Below are positions 12,401 to 23,690 of a DNA stretch of 64,000 nucleotides, one piece after another. Under the pieces are notes generated by a model. The model was given only the letters and a program-made list of their open reading frames with translations. It had not been told where the DNA came from and did no database searches. This DNA is from Daphnia pulex (Eukaryota > Arthropoda > Branchiopoda > Diplostraca > Daphniidae), in NCBI RefSeq assembly GCF_021134715.1, contig NC_060019.1, positions 9,686,001-9,750,000 on the forward strand. The letters run 5' to 3'. Every line of letters begins with the position of its first letter. Position 1 is the stretch's first letter. Position numbers and translations under genes: made by a program.

Positions 12401-15400
12401 GACCCCCTACTTTCTTCTGGCTGGGGCCACAACGTAAGAGACAGCGTCTGCCATCAAGATGAGGAGACTCTTTTTCTGGTTTTCTTCATCTTTCAATTTC
12501 CCACGCTCTTCTTTTTTTATTTTTTCGGATTTTGGCAACAAACTTTTTTTTCTTCATCATCTTCCAATTTTTGCGTCACCAGCGCAGAAAAACAGGAACA
12601 ACGGTCATTCCATTTTCTGAAAAGACTCTTGTGGAAAACACAATTTCAGTCCGGTGACTGAGGGTTTTTTATTTTTTTTATTTCTTATTTATTTGGTTCA
12701 TTTCATTCCACCTTGTTGTCGATTCCAATGAAAATCCGCATCAGCTTCTTGGTCCGTCAGCCACCGAAAAGAAATGCTTATCATTTGGTCACTGACCGAT
12801 CTCCTATATATCCCTAATGATTGATGGAACACAAAAGACTTGCTTCTTTCTTTCTTTCTTGAAAAACCGTCTTCCATCTTCTTTCCTATTTTACACTCAA
12901 ACGCAACCGCCGGTCTTTATTGCAACTGAACAAACAAATTCAATGATGGGCGCTACTACTACTTATACTCCAACCATCCATCCATCATCAATTTTTTCGT
13001 TTTGTTCAACTTGTTTGTCATTTTCTTTTTACATCATTTTCTTTCTCATTCTCGTCTGCTATTACATTCACGACGCCCATTGGGGTTTTTTTTTCTAGAA
13101 AATCCCCTCGACTAAATCCCCCCCCCCCTTCATTGATTGTCTGATAAGCCAATCAACACGCCAGAGCATGCGTCGTAGCGATAATCGTTCTCTCGACACC
13201 CCTTTTTGTAAGGGAGATGTTTAAGGGTGGCGGGGGGTTGACAGCCACCCAAAAAAAAAAAGGGTTGGCCCTTTGAGAGGGCACATGGGGGTTTGACCAC
13301 ACACACACAACCAAAAAAAAAAGGAGTGAAAATAGGGGGACTTTTTGTCGGCAGGGTCGGGTAGTATAGATGGGTGGTGTTATTGGCTCTTGTGATCTGT
13401 CAGGGGTTTTGGTGGGTGTGGTTGGCGCGTGTCCAAAGGGGTTTCCCTCTGGTCCGGCAATAGCGGCGCATGCGCTTTCAAAAGACATAACATTTCAATC
13501 GAACTAGATAGCCATCAAACTAAGATATAAATTGCGTGGTTTTCTTTTATTTTGAGTTGACAGACGCGTCATACTTACATAACTAGGCCTACATGTCATC
13601 CAATCGAGAAGGACCTAGCCTAACAGATCTTTCAGCGTTTCTCCTCCTACTAGTGGAAAGAATATGTTGAGCAGAAGATGTGAACGACATCCGGAAGTTC
13701 CGGCACGTTTCCTTCCTCCTCCTCCTTCATCTTTTTTTCTTTTGGTTTTTCTTTTAAATATTTTCGACGGAAGGGCTCGGCTCCAACTTCCTCTCTCAAT
13801 CGTGGGCGCCTTCCGCATGGATTCTCCGCAGCGGTTTTCTCTAGTCAAAAAAGACATTTTCCGAAGAAAATAAAAAGGAAATACATAAATTTGTATACGC
13901 AATTGCTTTCTCGAGTTGAAAGATTTCTTGGACCGTGTAGAGAGCCGAGTTGCGGCTGGCTGATCTATAAGTTTCGGTCATTATATCAATTGACTTGCGC
14001 GCCAGGCTCCTTTTTCTTTCTCTCTCTCATAGGATGACGTTGTGTAACCTATTGGGTCAATGGTGTAGTAGCATCGCCGGCAAACAGGAGCATCAAAAGT
14101 ATATCTACGCCGAGTGAGGGTTTTTTTTTCTTTTTTCTTTTCTCTTGACGATGATGGATGTGAGCGATTGCAGAGCCTTGCCAGCTCGGGGCTACATTCT
14201 ATGACCCCCTCCAATACAATTAGTCTGTTCTTCCATACTCTTGTGTGTGTGTGTGTGTGTGTGTGTACGGAACTCTTACACATCCATACGCATAGATGAT
14301 GTAGTACATTACACACATCTCGGGGATTCTATATTACGTGCCAGAGAGCCCCAGAAAAGAGTGGGAGGAGGCACTACTACGGCTCGGGGGGTGGTTTGAA
14401 TAGAAAATGACCGTCTATAATATTCAGCGATTCGAGACCCAAAAGTTCCTTTTTTTTTCTTTTCTTTTTTTATTTTTTCGCTTGATGCTCATCGAAGGTC
14501 TTGTAAGAGTTTTTCGGCCCCTGCGGATAGATTATTCCTGCGTGGAAGAGAGTCGGTGTAGAAGAGAAAGGAGGAGACCCCGTTGGCGAAATCCACGCAG
14601 AGCCCCCAGTTGCTGTTACCTGCTCTCCGTTAGATTACCACCTCCGCCAACCTTTTCTCCCTCTTCTTCTTTTTTATAATTATTGCATCGTTTCTTTTCC
14701 GAAAATCTCCCAACAGCAGCAGCAGCAGCAAGCAGGACAGAACAGGTAGATGAATTCCTCGGGTTCGGGTTCCTCGACCTCTAGCGGCTTCATTTTTCCG
14801 TAGTCGTGGAGAGAAAAAGGGACGCGCTTCTGCTCCCATCTTGATATGCATTTTTGGTTTCCTTCTTCTTCTTCTTTTCCAGTTTTTGATATCTGCCAGA
14901 GACATCAAAGATTCGAATGTCGTTTTCTGCTAGGCCTTGCGTGCTGTGGGCACAGTGCCTAATGGATCATTCAGAGACCAGTGAAAAGAGAGAGAGAGAT
15001 GTTATTCGGTCATCTTAAATATTTTTGTTTCAGGAGGGGATCGCTTCTTTCGTTGTTTCTGGTTCAGCACAGCGAATCATCGAGTCCCTTTCTCTCTATT
15101 ACCATGATAATTGTTTTAGAGGTCTAATATACGGCTTCTTTATTTTTTCGGGCTCCTGTGACGTCTACTGGACACTCCTCTCTCTTTCTCTCTCTCTCTC
15201 GAGGGGTTATATCCATCCAGGGATCGGGTGGATGTAGCGAAAGGTCAAAGGTTTTTTCGGCTGTGGAGAGGATTTTTTCGGGGGTTTTTGTTTGGCTCTC
15301 CAAGGGGAGAGAGAAAGAAAAAAAAGGAATCGGCCAGCAGCTGCGCCAAAAAGCTCCACATTGCCAAGTTGTGTGTGGAGAGAGGGGGTGAAAAGAGAAG

Positions 15401-17138
15401 GGCAGGAACAGGGTTCTGCTCTTTGCTGTACCTCACACACATACACAGTGTCCACGTCTGGTGTATCGCATCCAATGGCAACCAAGGCAGGACTCGATCG
15501 ATTGGCAAACGCTGATTGGTTGACTGAACACATGAGGAAGGAGTGTTAGGGGGATGCCACACTTTGCGACATTTCCCGACGTAAAAAGAAAAGAGAGAGA
15601 GAGAGAAAGAAAAAACTTGATAATCGCATTTTCCTCGCGTTTCACAAGTGGATGAAGATGTAAAAGTGTAACACCTTCAGCTGGGGGCCTCTCTCTCTCT
15701 TTTTTTTTATATTTTTTGACCATCCAATGGCTTCACTGGCCCCCTTGGATAGGTGTGTACATCGTTGATTCCGCTCACGATCGCGCGGGATCCAACTTTT
15801 TTCTTTTTGGCGTGATGAAATCCTTTCGGCCGCTAGAGGACTCGGCGAGGCCTAACAGGAGCTGTTGCTCCCGTTACAAATGAAGAGAGAGAGAGGGAGG
15901 AAAAAATAAGAGCGCCTCTTTTTTTCTCTCTCTCTCTCTCGTTGTAATATATTTTGGTGGGGCTGAATGTGGGGGAGGGTGGTATCGATCCGATGTGTAG
16001 TGCCGCTTTACTTTTTATATATCCACGTAGAGAGATGTATATAGTCTAACGGATCCAGTGTGGAAGCAGCAGCAGTCGTCGTAGTATTTCTTTGATCCTT
16101 TCCGTCAACTTGGGAATCAAAATAGGGCACGTGCCTCTCCCTTCTTCTTCGCTCCTGTACTCCCCCACCAGCAGCAGCAGCAGCAGTTGCTCCTCTTGAG
16201 CGCATCACGCGGTACACCCCCTCGCTCACTTTCGCTCTCTCTCTCCAACCAATCCAGCTATTCTTCTTTTTTTTTCTATTTGGGTACGTTATATAACCAT
16301 CGACTCTCTTATCTGCACGCTGGTAACACCAATTTATTCTTCTTCTTGTACGTGCAGCGTAAAGAGAGATAGAAGGAAGAGGAGGAGGGAATTAACTGTG
16401 AACCATTTCCCACTTCCCGGGCACCCACCCATTCTGTGTAGGGGTTGAGGGTTTTTTATTATTATTTTCTTTAAAAAAGATTGACGAAGACGAGGTTTGA
16501 AATTGGATGATTGGGTCGTTATGGTTACCCCCTTTTAGGTTATCCTTTTATTATAAAAAAAAGGAGGCGACAGGTAAGAACTTTGTGAGTTGCTACCATT
16601 TCGACTTCGATACGGACGTTTTTACCTGTCAAAAGTCTGGCGGCGAATGAATGAAAGTTATGACACACACTATGTTTGGCAAGACAAATTCCAATCGACC
16701 ACCTTGAAATGAGTCCTGCCACTTTGTTTGTTTCTTATCAAATATTTTGTCTTCTCCGAATCAAAAATGACCACACCCAAATATCTTTTGATAATTTTGG
16801 GTTTTATTACCCAATTTTTCTTTTTCTTTCGGTCTCACGATGCTGCAGGATACCACCTATCATGTCCTTCTTTTTTTTCCCCTGCAGGAGGAGGTGGGAG
16901 TGGGGGGGGGGTTAAAGCCCCCCACATCCCTCTAGGGTTAGGTTGGTTACACGTATAGGGAGGAAAAATGGGGGTTAGTACACACACTAAGGGTGTGCCT
17001 TGTACTATGTAGCCTATGCCTATGGAACTTTTTTTTTCCCTTTTTCGCCCCTTTTTCCACCGTGGGTCTAAGGGGGGAGAGAGAGGAGGAGGGGAGGGCC
17101 TATGCGGAGCGGAGCAGAGGTTCGATTTTTTTCGTGTG
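9471..17138. other. Intergenic region upstream of Krüppel
   Basis: No gene is supported. Composition continues as T-rich and CT/GA-rich tracts, with CAG/CTG triplet runs near 9731-9748, 14715-14732 and 16171-16186 and several homopolymers. The open frames are short and low in complexity. Position makes it a plausible home for Krüppel enhancers; this is inference only. Confidence 0.55.
14242..14266. repeat. (TG)n dinucleotide microsatellite
   Basis: A perfect TG tract of about 12 units. Shorter TG/AC tracts occur near 1426, 10630, 24398, 27672 and 29147. Confidence 0.85.
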
Positions 17139-17178
17139 TCAGTCAGTCAGAGAAGTGCCGGCTCGACGATAGGACGTG
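17139..17178 (+). promoter_or_regulatory. Krüppel core promoter: Inr plus DPE
   Basis: Two overlapping arthropod initiator motifs TCAGTC occur at 17139-17144 and 17143-17148. Taking the A of the second (17145) as +1, the sequence GGACGTG starts exactly at +28 (17172-17178). It matches the downstream promoter element consensus RGWCGTG at its strict spacing. No TATA box is seen at -30. The Krüppel ATG lies 695 bp downstream. A strong GTAAGT donor at 17287 and an ATTTTAG acceptor-like site near 17750 suggest the leader may contain an intron. The element match is seen; assigning it to Krüppel is inference from position. Confidence 0.6.
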
Positions 17179-17839
17179 TGTGCTCCGCGTTCGCCCTCGC
17201 TAGACACATTATACAAGGTGGCGGAGTGTGTATAACGTTGTGTGTTTTGTGTATGTGAGAGTGTGTATGTGTGCGTGTGTATCTTTGTAAGTTGTATGCT
17301 TGTTGCCTCTATTGCGCCATACACTGAGCAAAGAAGAATCACACGATTTATACACACAGCCGAAGAAGAAGAAAAAATTGAATTAAAAAAACGAAACGAT
17401 ATCACTTCCAGATGACTATTGCTCGTCCTGCCGAACGTTCTTATTCAACTCGAGTGCGTGGGGGATAGTGTCGATTCCACTATTTTTTTCCCCAATTCAA
17501 TTTTTTTTTCTTCTTTTATTATCGAAGAAAAAAAAAAGCCAACACGTGTCTCCCCTATTTAACCGCGGCACGCGACCCAATTGAACTATACGAGAGCAAA
17601 AAAAAAATTTGGGAGGAACTAATTGAATGTAGTTTTTATTTTCCTCCCCTTTTGTCAAAGACCTTTTTTTCTTTCTTGAACGTGATTTGACGAGTGAGTT
17701 GAAACATAAAAAAAAAAAGAAACAAACAGTGAAACTGTTGAAACATTTTAGTGACGTTGTCGCATCTTCTAATGATTAGGCGCAGCCGCTTTTGGTGGGT
17801 GTGTTGTCGTCGCTTCATTAGAGCAGCCGCATCATCGTC

Positions 17840-20800
17840 ATGGCTTTGTCGTGTTTAGCCGGCACCAATCCCGTTCTACCCGTCAACTCGAGAACTTCAT
17901 GTCCCGGTAAGTTTGAAAATTTAATTTTCTTCTTTCTTCTTTCTTTTCTTTTGAAAAAAATAAATTGATCCTCCCACGCGCTTGTTTTAATAATTACCTA
18001 TCAATCTTCGTTCGTTCTTTTTCGCTCGTGTGTGAAATCATTCATCCGTTTGGGGAAGAAAATTTCATTATCTCGCTATCGTGTCGATGACGTGTTCCCA
18101 ATCTAATAATATGACACATTTTTTTACGCCAGAGAGCTCTCGTTTCCTTCATTCGAGTGTTTCCTTTTTGTGATCCCCCTGAAACCTTTTTTTTTTTTCG
18201 ATCGATTTCAATTGGGGTTTTGTTTTGTTTTGTTATTTTTTTTTCTCTCACCGAAGCGACGGGCCTATTTTTCAATTTTTTTGTCCTCCCCCGTCCAAAT
18301 GATGCCCTTAAATTCATATCCAGTCTAGACAAGGGTGGGCGGAGTCAAAGGGGCCCAGCGAAATTGGATTACGATCACGTCGAAAAAGAAAAAGGAAAAA
18401 AAGAATAGAAAAATGTCATCAAACAGGATTCAGTTAAAACTCTTTAAAGATTAGCCCCGGCATAGTTTTCACGACATGTCAGTAACGTGAAATGTGTACA
18501 AGCCTAATGCGTGTTTCGCACTACGGCGCCTCTAGGCCTAAGCGGAACTCGCCGTAATTTTATTTTCTTTTGGTGGGAAAAAGTGACATTTCAAAAGTCG
18601 AAGGTCAAATGTTTTTTTCCTTATTGGCTTTCCCCCACCCCGATAAGTTGGGTAATTGAAACGTGTAATGAAAACGAGGAAATTTTTCGATTGCAGTTGG
18701 TGGATCAGCGGCTTCCGGGCGCAGTGGTGGCGTCGTCATCAAGACGGAAGCGGGAAGCGTCGAGAATATGCTGGAAACGCAGTGTAACGGCGATCCCAAC
18801 AACAGTTCGAGCGTAGGCGGCGGCCAGCAGTCCAATCCTGGAACGCCTTCGCCCAACAACAGCAGCAACGACGGACCAGTCGGCGGTGGCCGATCCGGCA
18901 GCGCTTTATCGGCTCCATCGCCCGTCGGCGGCAATTTGACTATGCCGCTCTTTTCTCACCACCACCATCACCAGCAACAACAGCAGCAGCAGCAACAGCA
19001 TCAACAGCAGCAAGCTGCTCTGGCAGCCGCCGGTCTCTTCCGGGCCGCCAGTTTGGCTCAATCGTATCCGGGTGGAATGGTCGGGCAACTCGGTCCGCAT
19101 TCGCACCACTTGCCGAGTTTGATGGCCAGCCTGCAAGCCGTGGCCTCGGCCGGAGTTGGCGGAGTGCCGCTCCATCACCACCACAATCAGCAACGGGCAG
19201 CTGCAGCCGCCCTGGGTGGACTCCTGCCCGGCGTGACGCTGCCGTTCAACTTTCCGTCCATGTCGCATCAGCATCAGAGCGCGTTGCTCAATTGGTCAAA
19301 ATTGGCGCAAAGTGCGGCGGCGGCGGCGGCGCTCGGAGTCGACGGACTCGGTTCCATCATCCAGCAACAACAACAGCAGCAGCAGCAACAACAACAACAT
19401 CATCTTCTTCATCAGCAGCAGCAGCAACAGCAACTGTCGCCCGATTCGTCGTCCAATCCGGTGCGGAAGAAGAGCAACAACAACAGGAATAACGGAACCA
19501 ACAACCACAACAACGCGACGCAGCTCCCGCTGGTGACGAACGGCTGCTACACGGGCGGATTGATCGTTTCGCATCACACCGATCACGTCCTACCGTCGGT
19601 TGTCCACCAGCTGACCAAGAACAACTCGAAAACGGCCAACAACAAGACCAACAACAAACCGGTCAAGGCGGCCGTGGCCCGTCGCAACGCCAAAAACAGC
19701 AACACGATCCGCAACCAGGGTCTGCAGGATCACCATTTGCTGCTGGGCGGTGGCGAGGACAACCACCACCACCTCAACCACCACCTCAATCACCACCACC
19801 ACCACCTGGCCAACACCATCATCGGCAGCGTCGGCATCAAGCCCAGCGATTTGATCATCACGCCGGATGCCGATCCTTCGATGGTGAGTCCCGTTGCCAG
19901 CAGTTCTCCTCCGTCGGTGAACGGTTCGAGCGGTGGGAGCAGCAGTAGCAGCCGCAGCTCAATCAAGTCGGGAATCAACCCGGTCTCCGGCTCTGGCGGT
20001 CAGACGGTGAACAACACGAGCCAGTTGCAGTCGGGCCAGCAGACGGACAGCCGCAGTGTCTCGTCTGTGGTGGACAACGTGTCGCTGACGTCGTCGTCGC
20101 AGCAGCAGCAGCAGCGGGACAAGGTGTTTAGCTGCTCCATCTGCCACCGGACGTTCGGCTACAAGCACGTCCTGCAGAATCACGAGCGGACCCACACGGG
20201 CGAGAAGCCGTTCGAGTGCAAGCAGTGCGGCAAGAGATTCACGCGCGACCACCACCTCAAGACGCACATGCGCTTGCACACGGGCGAGAAGCCGTACAAC
20301 TGCACGCACTGCGACCGCCAGTTTGTCCAGGTGGCCAACTTGAGGCGCCACTTGCGGGTGCACACGGGTGAGCGGCCCTACGCCTGCGAGCACTGCACGT
20401 CCAGGTTCTCCGACTCGAACCAGCTCAAGGCCCACAATCTCATCCACAAGGGCGAGAAGCCGTTCCAGTGCCAAATCTGCTCCGGCAAATTCCGCAGGAG
20501 GCACCACCTCATGCACCACAAGTGCCAAAAAGATCCGGCCGGATCGGGCGGCAGCCACGCCAGTAGGCCCATTGGACTGGTGGCTGCCAGCCGGACCAGC
20601 ACCAAAATGATTGGGCTGACCAAAGATCTCCACCATCTGGTCGATGACGATCTGGAGAGCGAGCCGCCACCAACTCCGTCCAGTTGCTACGCCAGTCCAC
20701 CGGATGAGGACGACGAAGATTTGGAGGAGGAAGAAGATTTGGTCATGCCGTTGATGAAACAACAACAACAGTTGAAAGCCATGAGTCAGCAGCAGCAACA

Positions 20801-21239
20801 GCAGCAGACGGGCAACCGAGGACGGAAACCGCGGGAGACGAGACGGGTCATCCGGCCGTCTGAGAATGTCGGCGCAAAGAGCAACGGCGGAGTCGGGCCG
20901 ACCACTCCGCAAGGTCCCGAGCAGACGGAACCGGAGGATTTGTCGACGTCGTCGCGAATGCGCCACGCCTCGACGTTCAGCGTCGGATCGACGGGCGGAT
21001 GGAGCGCCGCCGGATCGGTTTCCATCGATTTGAATTCGGATCGCGACGACGACGTGGAAGAGGAGGACGAAGACGACGTGGTCGACGGGCTCCTGGGTGA
21101 ACCTCACCACCACCACGACATGGACGACGAAGAGGACGACATGTCGGACACGGCCGATCTCATCCAGCATCAGCGCAAGAAGCAGCGCCGCAACGCCCTC
21201 GATCTCGTCCACGCCCGCAACACTCAGGTGGCAAAGTAA
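17840..21239 (+). CDS. Kr: Krüppel gap-gene C2H2 zinc-finger transcription factor
   Basis: Two coding exons, 17840-17906 and 18697-21239, join in phase across a GTAAGT...TTGCAG intron and give 869 residues. An in-frame TAG at 17819 supports the start. Five C2H2 fingers lie at about residues 502-632 and closely match fly Krüppel, including [28 protein letters not shown] and [15 protein letters not shown]. The fifth finger ends in the shortened H-x-C form also found in the fly protein. A CtBP corepressor site, EPEDLS, lies at about residues 767-772 within a segment (EQTEPEDLS) identical to the fly one. Near the N terminus, VIKTE fits a SUMO consensus. The rest is low complexity (poly-Gln, poly-His, Asn-rich, acidic), making it much longer than the roughly 500-residue fly protein. 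It should act as a nuclear DNA-binding repressor in early patterning. Confidence 0.95.
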
Positions 21240-23684
21240 AAAAGAAAACAAAATAGAAATTTCGTGTTTTTAAACCAAAACAAAAACAAAACAAAAAAAG
21301 AAACCACAACCAAACCAACGGAACAACATTCGCTTTATATCAAACTTTTGAGTAAACAACATTTACACCAACGACAGGGTTTTTCTCTTTTCAAACAAAA
21401 AACAAAAGATTATCTTTTTTAACTTTATATTATCATGAATTATCGTGTTTATAATATGTGTGTCACTTGTCTGTTGTGTCAAATTCTCTTTACGATTTTT
21501 TTTCCTCCTCTTCATTTGAATTTTTTGAATTTTTCTTCGAAGAATCGTAAACGGGTAAAAAGTAAAAAGAAGAGAAATGTGCGGAATCCGCGCGCCGATT
21601 CCGCCCATCGAAAATCCGATTTAACCTTTTTTTTTTCAAAATTTTTAGAAACGCCCTGGACTATTTGTAAGGTCCAGATTTGAAATTCCCCCCCCCCCTC
21701 TCGCTGTATCGCTCCTAACCCCTCCAATCAACCCCCGTAAACTCCTTTTTTAATTTATGGCTTGTTGTCATTCATGTCAAAATGAATGTCGTGCCGGTAT
21801 TTTTTTTTTATTTGTCATTCCCGTCCCACCCCTTACATCCCCTCCACCTCCCTAAAACACACACCAAACACACATCAGCCTTATATATATACATAGCATC
21901 TATTATATAATTATGTCTGGTGTGGGTTGGGTGTTCCAGAGAGAAACGGAAGAGAGAGCAACGGCCAGAATCACACACACTCACATACAAACTAATGCTA
22001 CTACTACTACCCCCTCTTCGTTTTACCTATTAATTTTCACCATCCTTGACATTTTTTTTTTAATTATTTTCACGCTCCTTAAAAAAAGAAAAGAAAAATC
22101 CTCCCAGCCGGAACATCGGTAGCATTTTTGAACAAAAAAGTTTTGAAAAAATCCTCCCAGTGAACACAACAAAAGATTTTTGGAAAGAAAAGAAATGGAG
22201 TTCCGCAACAACAACAACAACAGCAACAACAGACATGGAGAGAGAAATGCGCAACGGGTGGTTCCGATTCGGTCAACAATGGCGACAGTTTGATAGGAAA
22301 CGATCGAAAAAGATAAAGACGCGAGCGTTCGCCTTTGGGTTGTTGCTTGTGTGTTCCAGTTGCGCATTTTTATTCATTTTGGAACACTACAATCAAGCAA
22401 ACACAATAGGGCACACAAAGAGAGAGAGGAAAACATGGCGAATGACTAGGCAATGCTGGGCAGAAAGTGGATGGCTTCTTCTTCTTGGTCTTCTTGCATT
22501 TCTCCCTACACCGCCACCCCCACACTGGACTTTTTGTGATGTGCATTGTGTGTTACACGATGGTCGGCGGCCATTTTGTTTGTATGTTGTGTGTGTGTCG
22601 AGTCTGGACCAACACCCCCTCACCCCCATAATGTTTCTAAATGATTTCAATATGTGAGAAATTTCTAAGTTTCGGACTAATTACGTCGGAGAAGTTGGTT
22701 TTGAAATCAAAAATCGAGCGCGGGAAAATTTAAATTTCTTTCTTTTAAAAACAATTTTTGAAAATAATTCAAATTATATTGAATTCATATAAATATGTAC
22801 GTCTTCCTATCAACGAAAAAACGACAGTTCCTCTTTGTTTCTGGGGCGCTGGACTCAATCAACGATAATTGATCCGGCAAACCAAGAAAGCCACACACCC
22901 AAGTTCCTAAAAATTCCTAATGTGAAAGAAAATTAATGATAAGAATTGATAATAACGTGTTTCTCTTTTCCTTTTTTAAAATTACTTTTTCTCTCTTCAT
23001 TTTCGTATATTAAATTTGACTGTAAGATTTAGACGAATTTCAATTAGGTAGTGTGATTATTTCTCTCCTTTTATTACGTCGTGTCATGAGATAATGATCA
23101 ACGTGCACCTCAGGGTTTTTCCTCTTTTAATTCAAACATTTTTTTTTTGTGTGTGTCGATTGCATCATAGTTATATTACCCACATTCTTTTTTCTTTAGT
23201 TTTTCGAATATTTTTGCGTGTAATTTAATTTTTTTTTCTTTTTCAATTTGGCCCAATTATTACGTAAACTTTTGCATTCAATTTTGTTTGGTTTTGATTC
23301 ATTTCGATTACGGGTATTCAGTTGGTTTTGAATTTTGTTTCGTTGATTGTCTCTCTGTGTTTGAGTAAGTGTCGTCTATTTCATTTTGTAATTTTGAACG
23401 ATGGGATTTCCTTAGTTTTTTTTTTTTATTATTATTTTTTATTCTGAAATGGATGGAAGAGATGGAGATGAGACTCTAAAGAGATGTGGTATGGCCGGCC
23501 CTTTGGAACCAAAACAAAACAAAACCGTCATAGCCGTCATTTGGATGAAAATCCGGTGATGATGTTGTTGTTGTAATAACGTTGGGAAAGGTGTATGAAA
23601 AGATTGTGGCAAAAGGAAAAAAACGACAAATTCAGGCAAAAATATTTATTTTATTTTTTTCGGGTGGGCGAAGTAGATTAACAA

Positions 23685-23690
23685 AATAAA
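23685..23690 (+). terminator. Candidate Krüppel polyadenylation signal
   Basis: First AATAAA on the plus strand after the Krüppel stop, about 2.4 kb downstream. A GT/T-rich stretch follows. Transcript data would be needed to confirm; further AATAAA sites lie near 24292 and 25086. Confidence 0.3.

Noticed and set aside
18768-18770. ATG at 18768 as the Krüppel start
   Set aside because: The frame is open upstream into a clean acceptor at 18697, and the 17840 exon joins in phase after an in-frame stop. 18768 is therefore an internal methionine.
19959-21251. 430-codon open frame antisense to Krüppel
   Set aside because: It mirrors the Krüppel zinc-finger exon. Its Leu/Val/Arg-rich composition is the reverse of CAG, GAC and CAC codons, and no splice or start context supports it.
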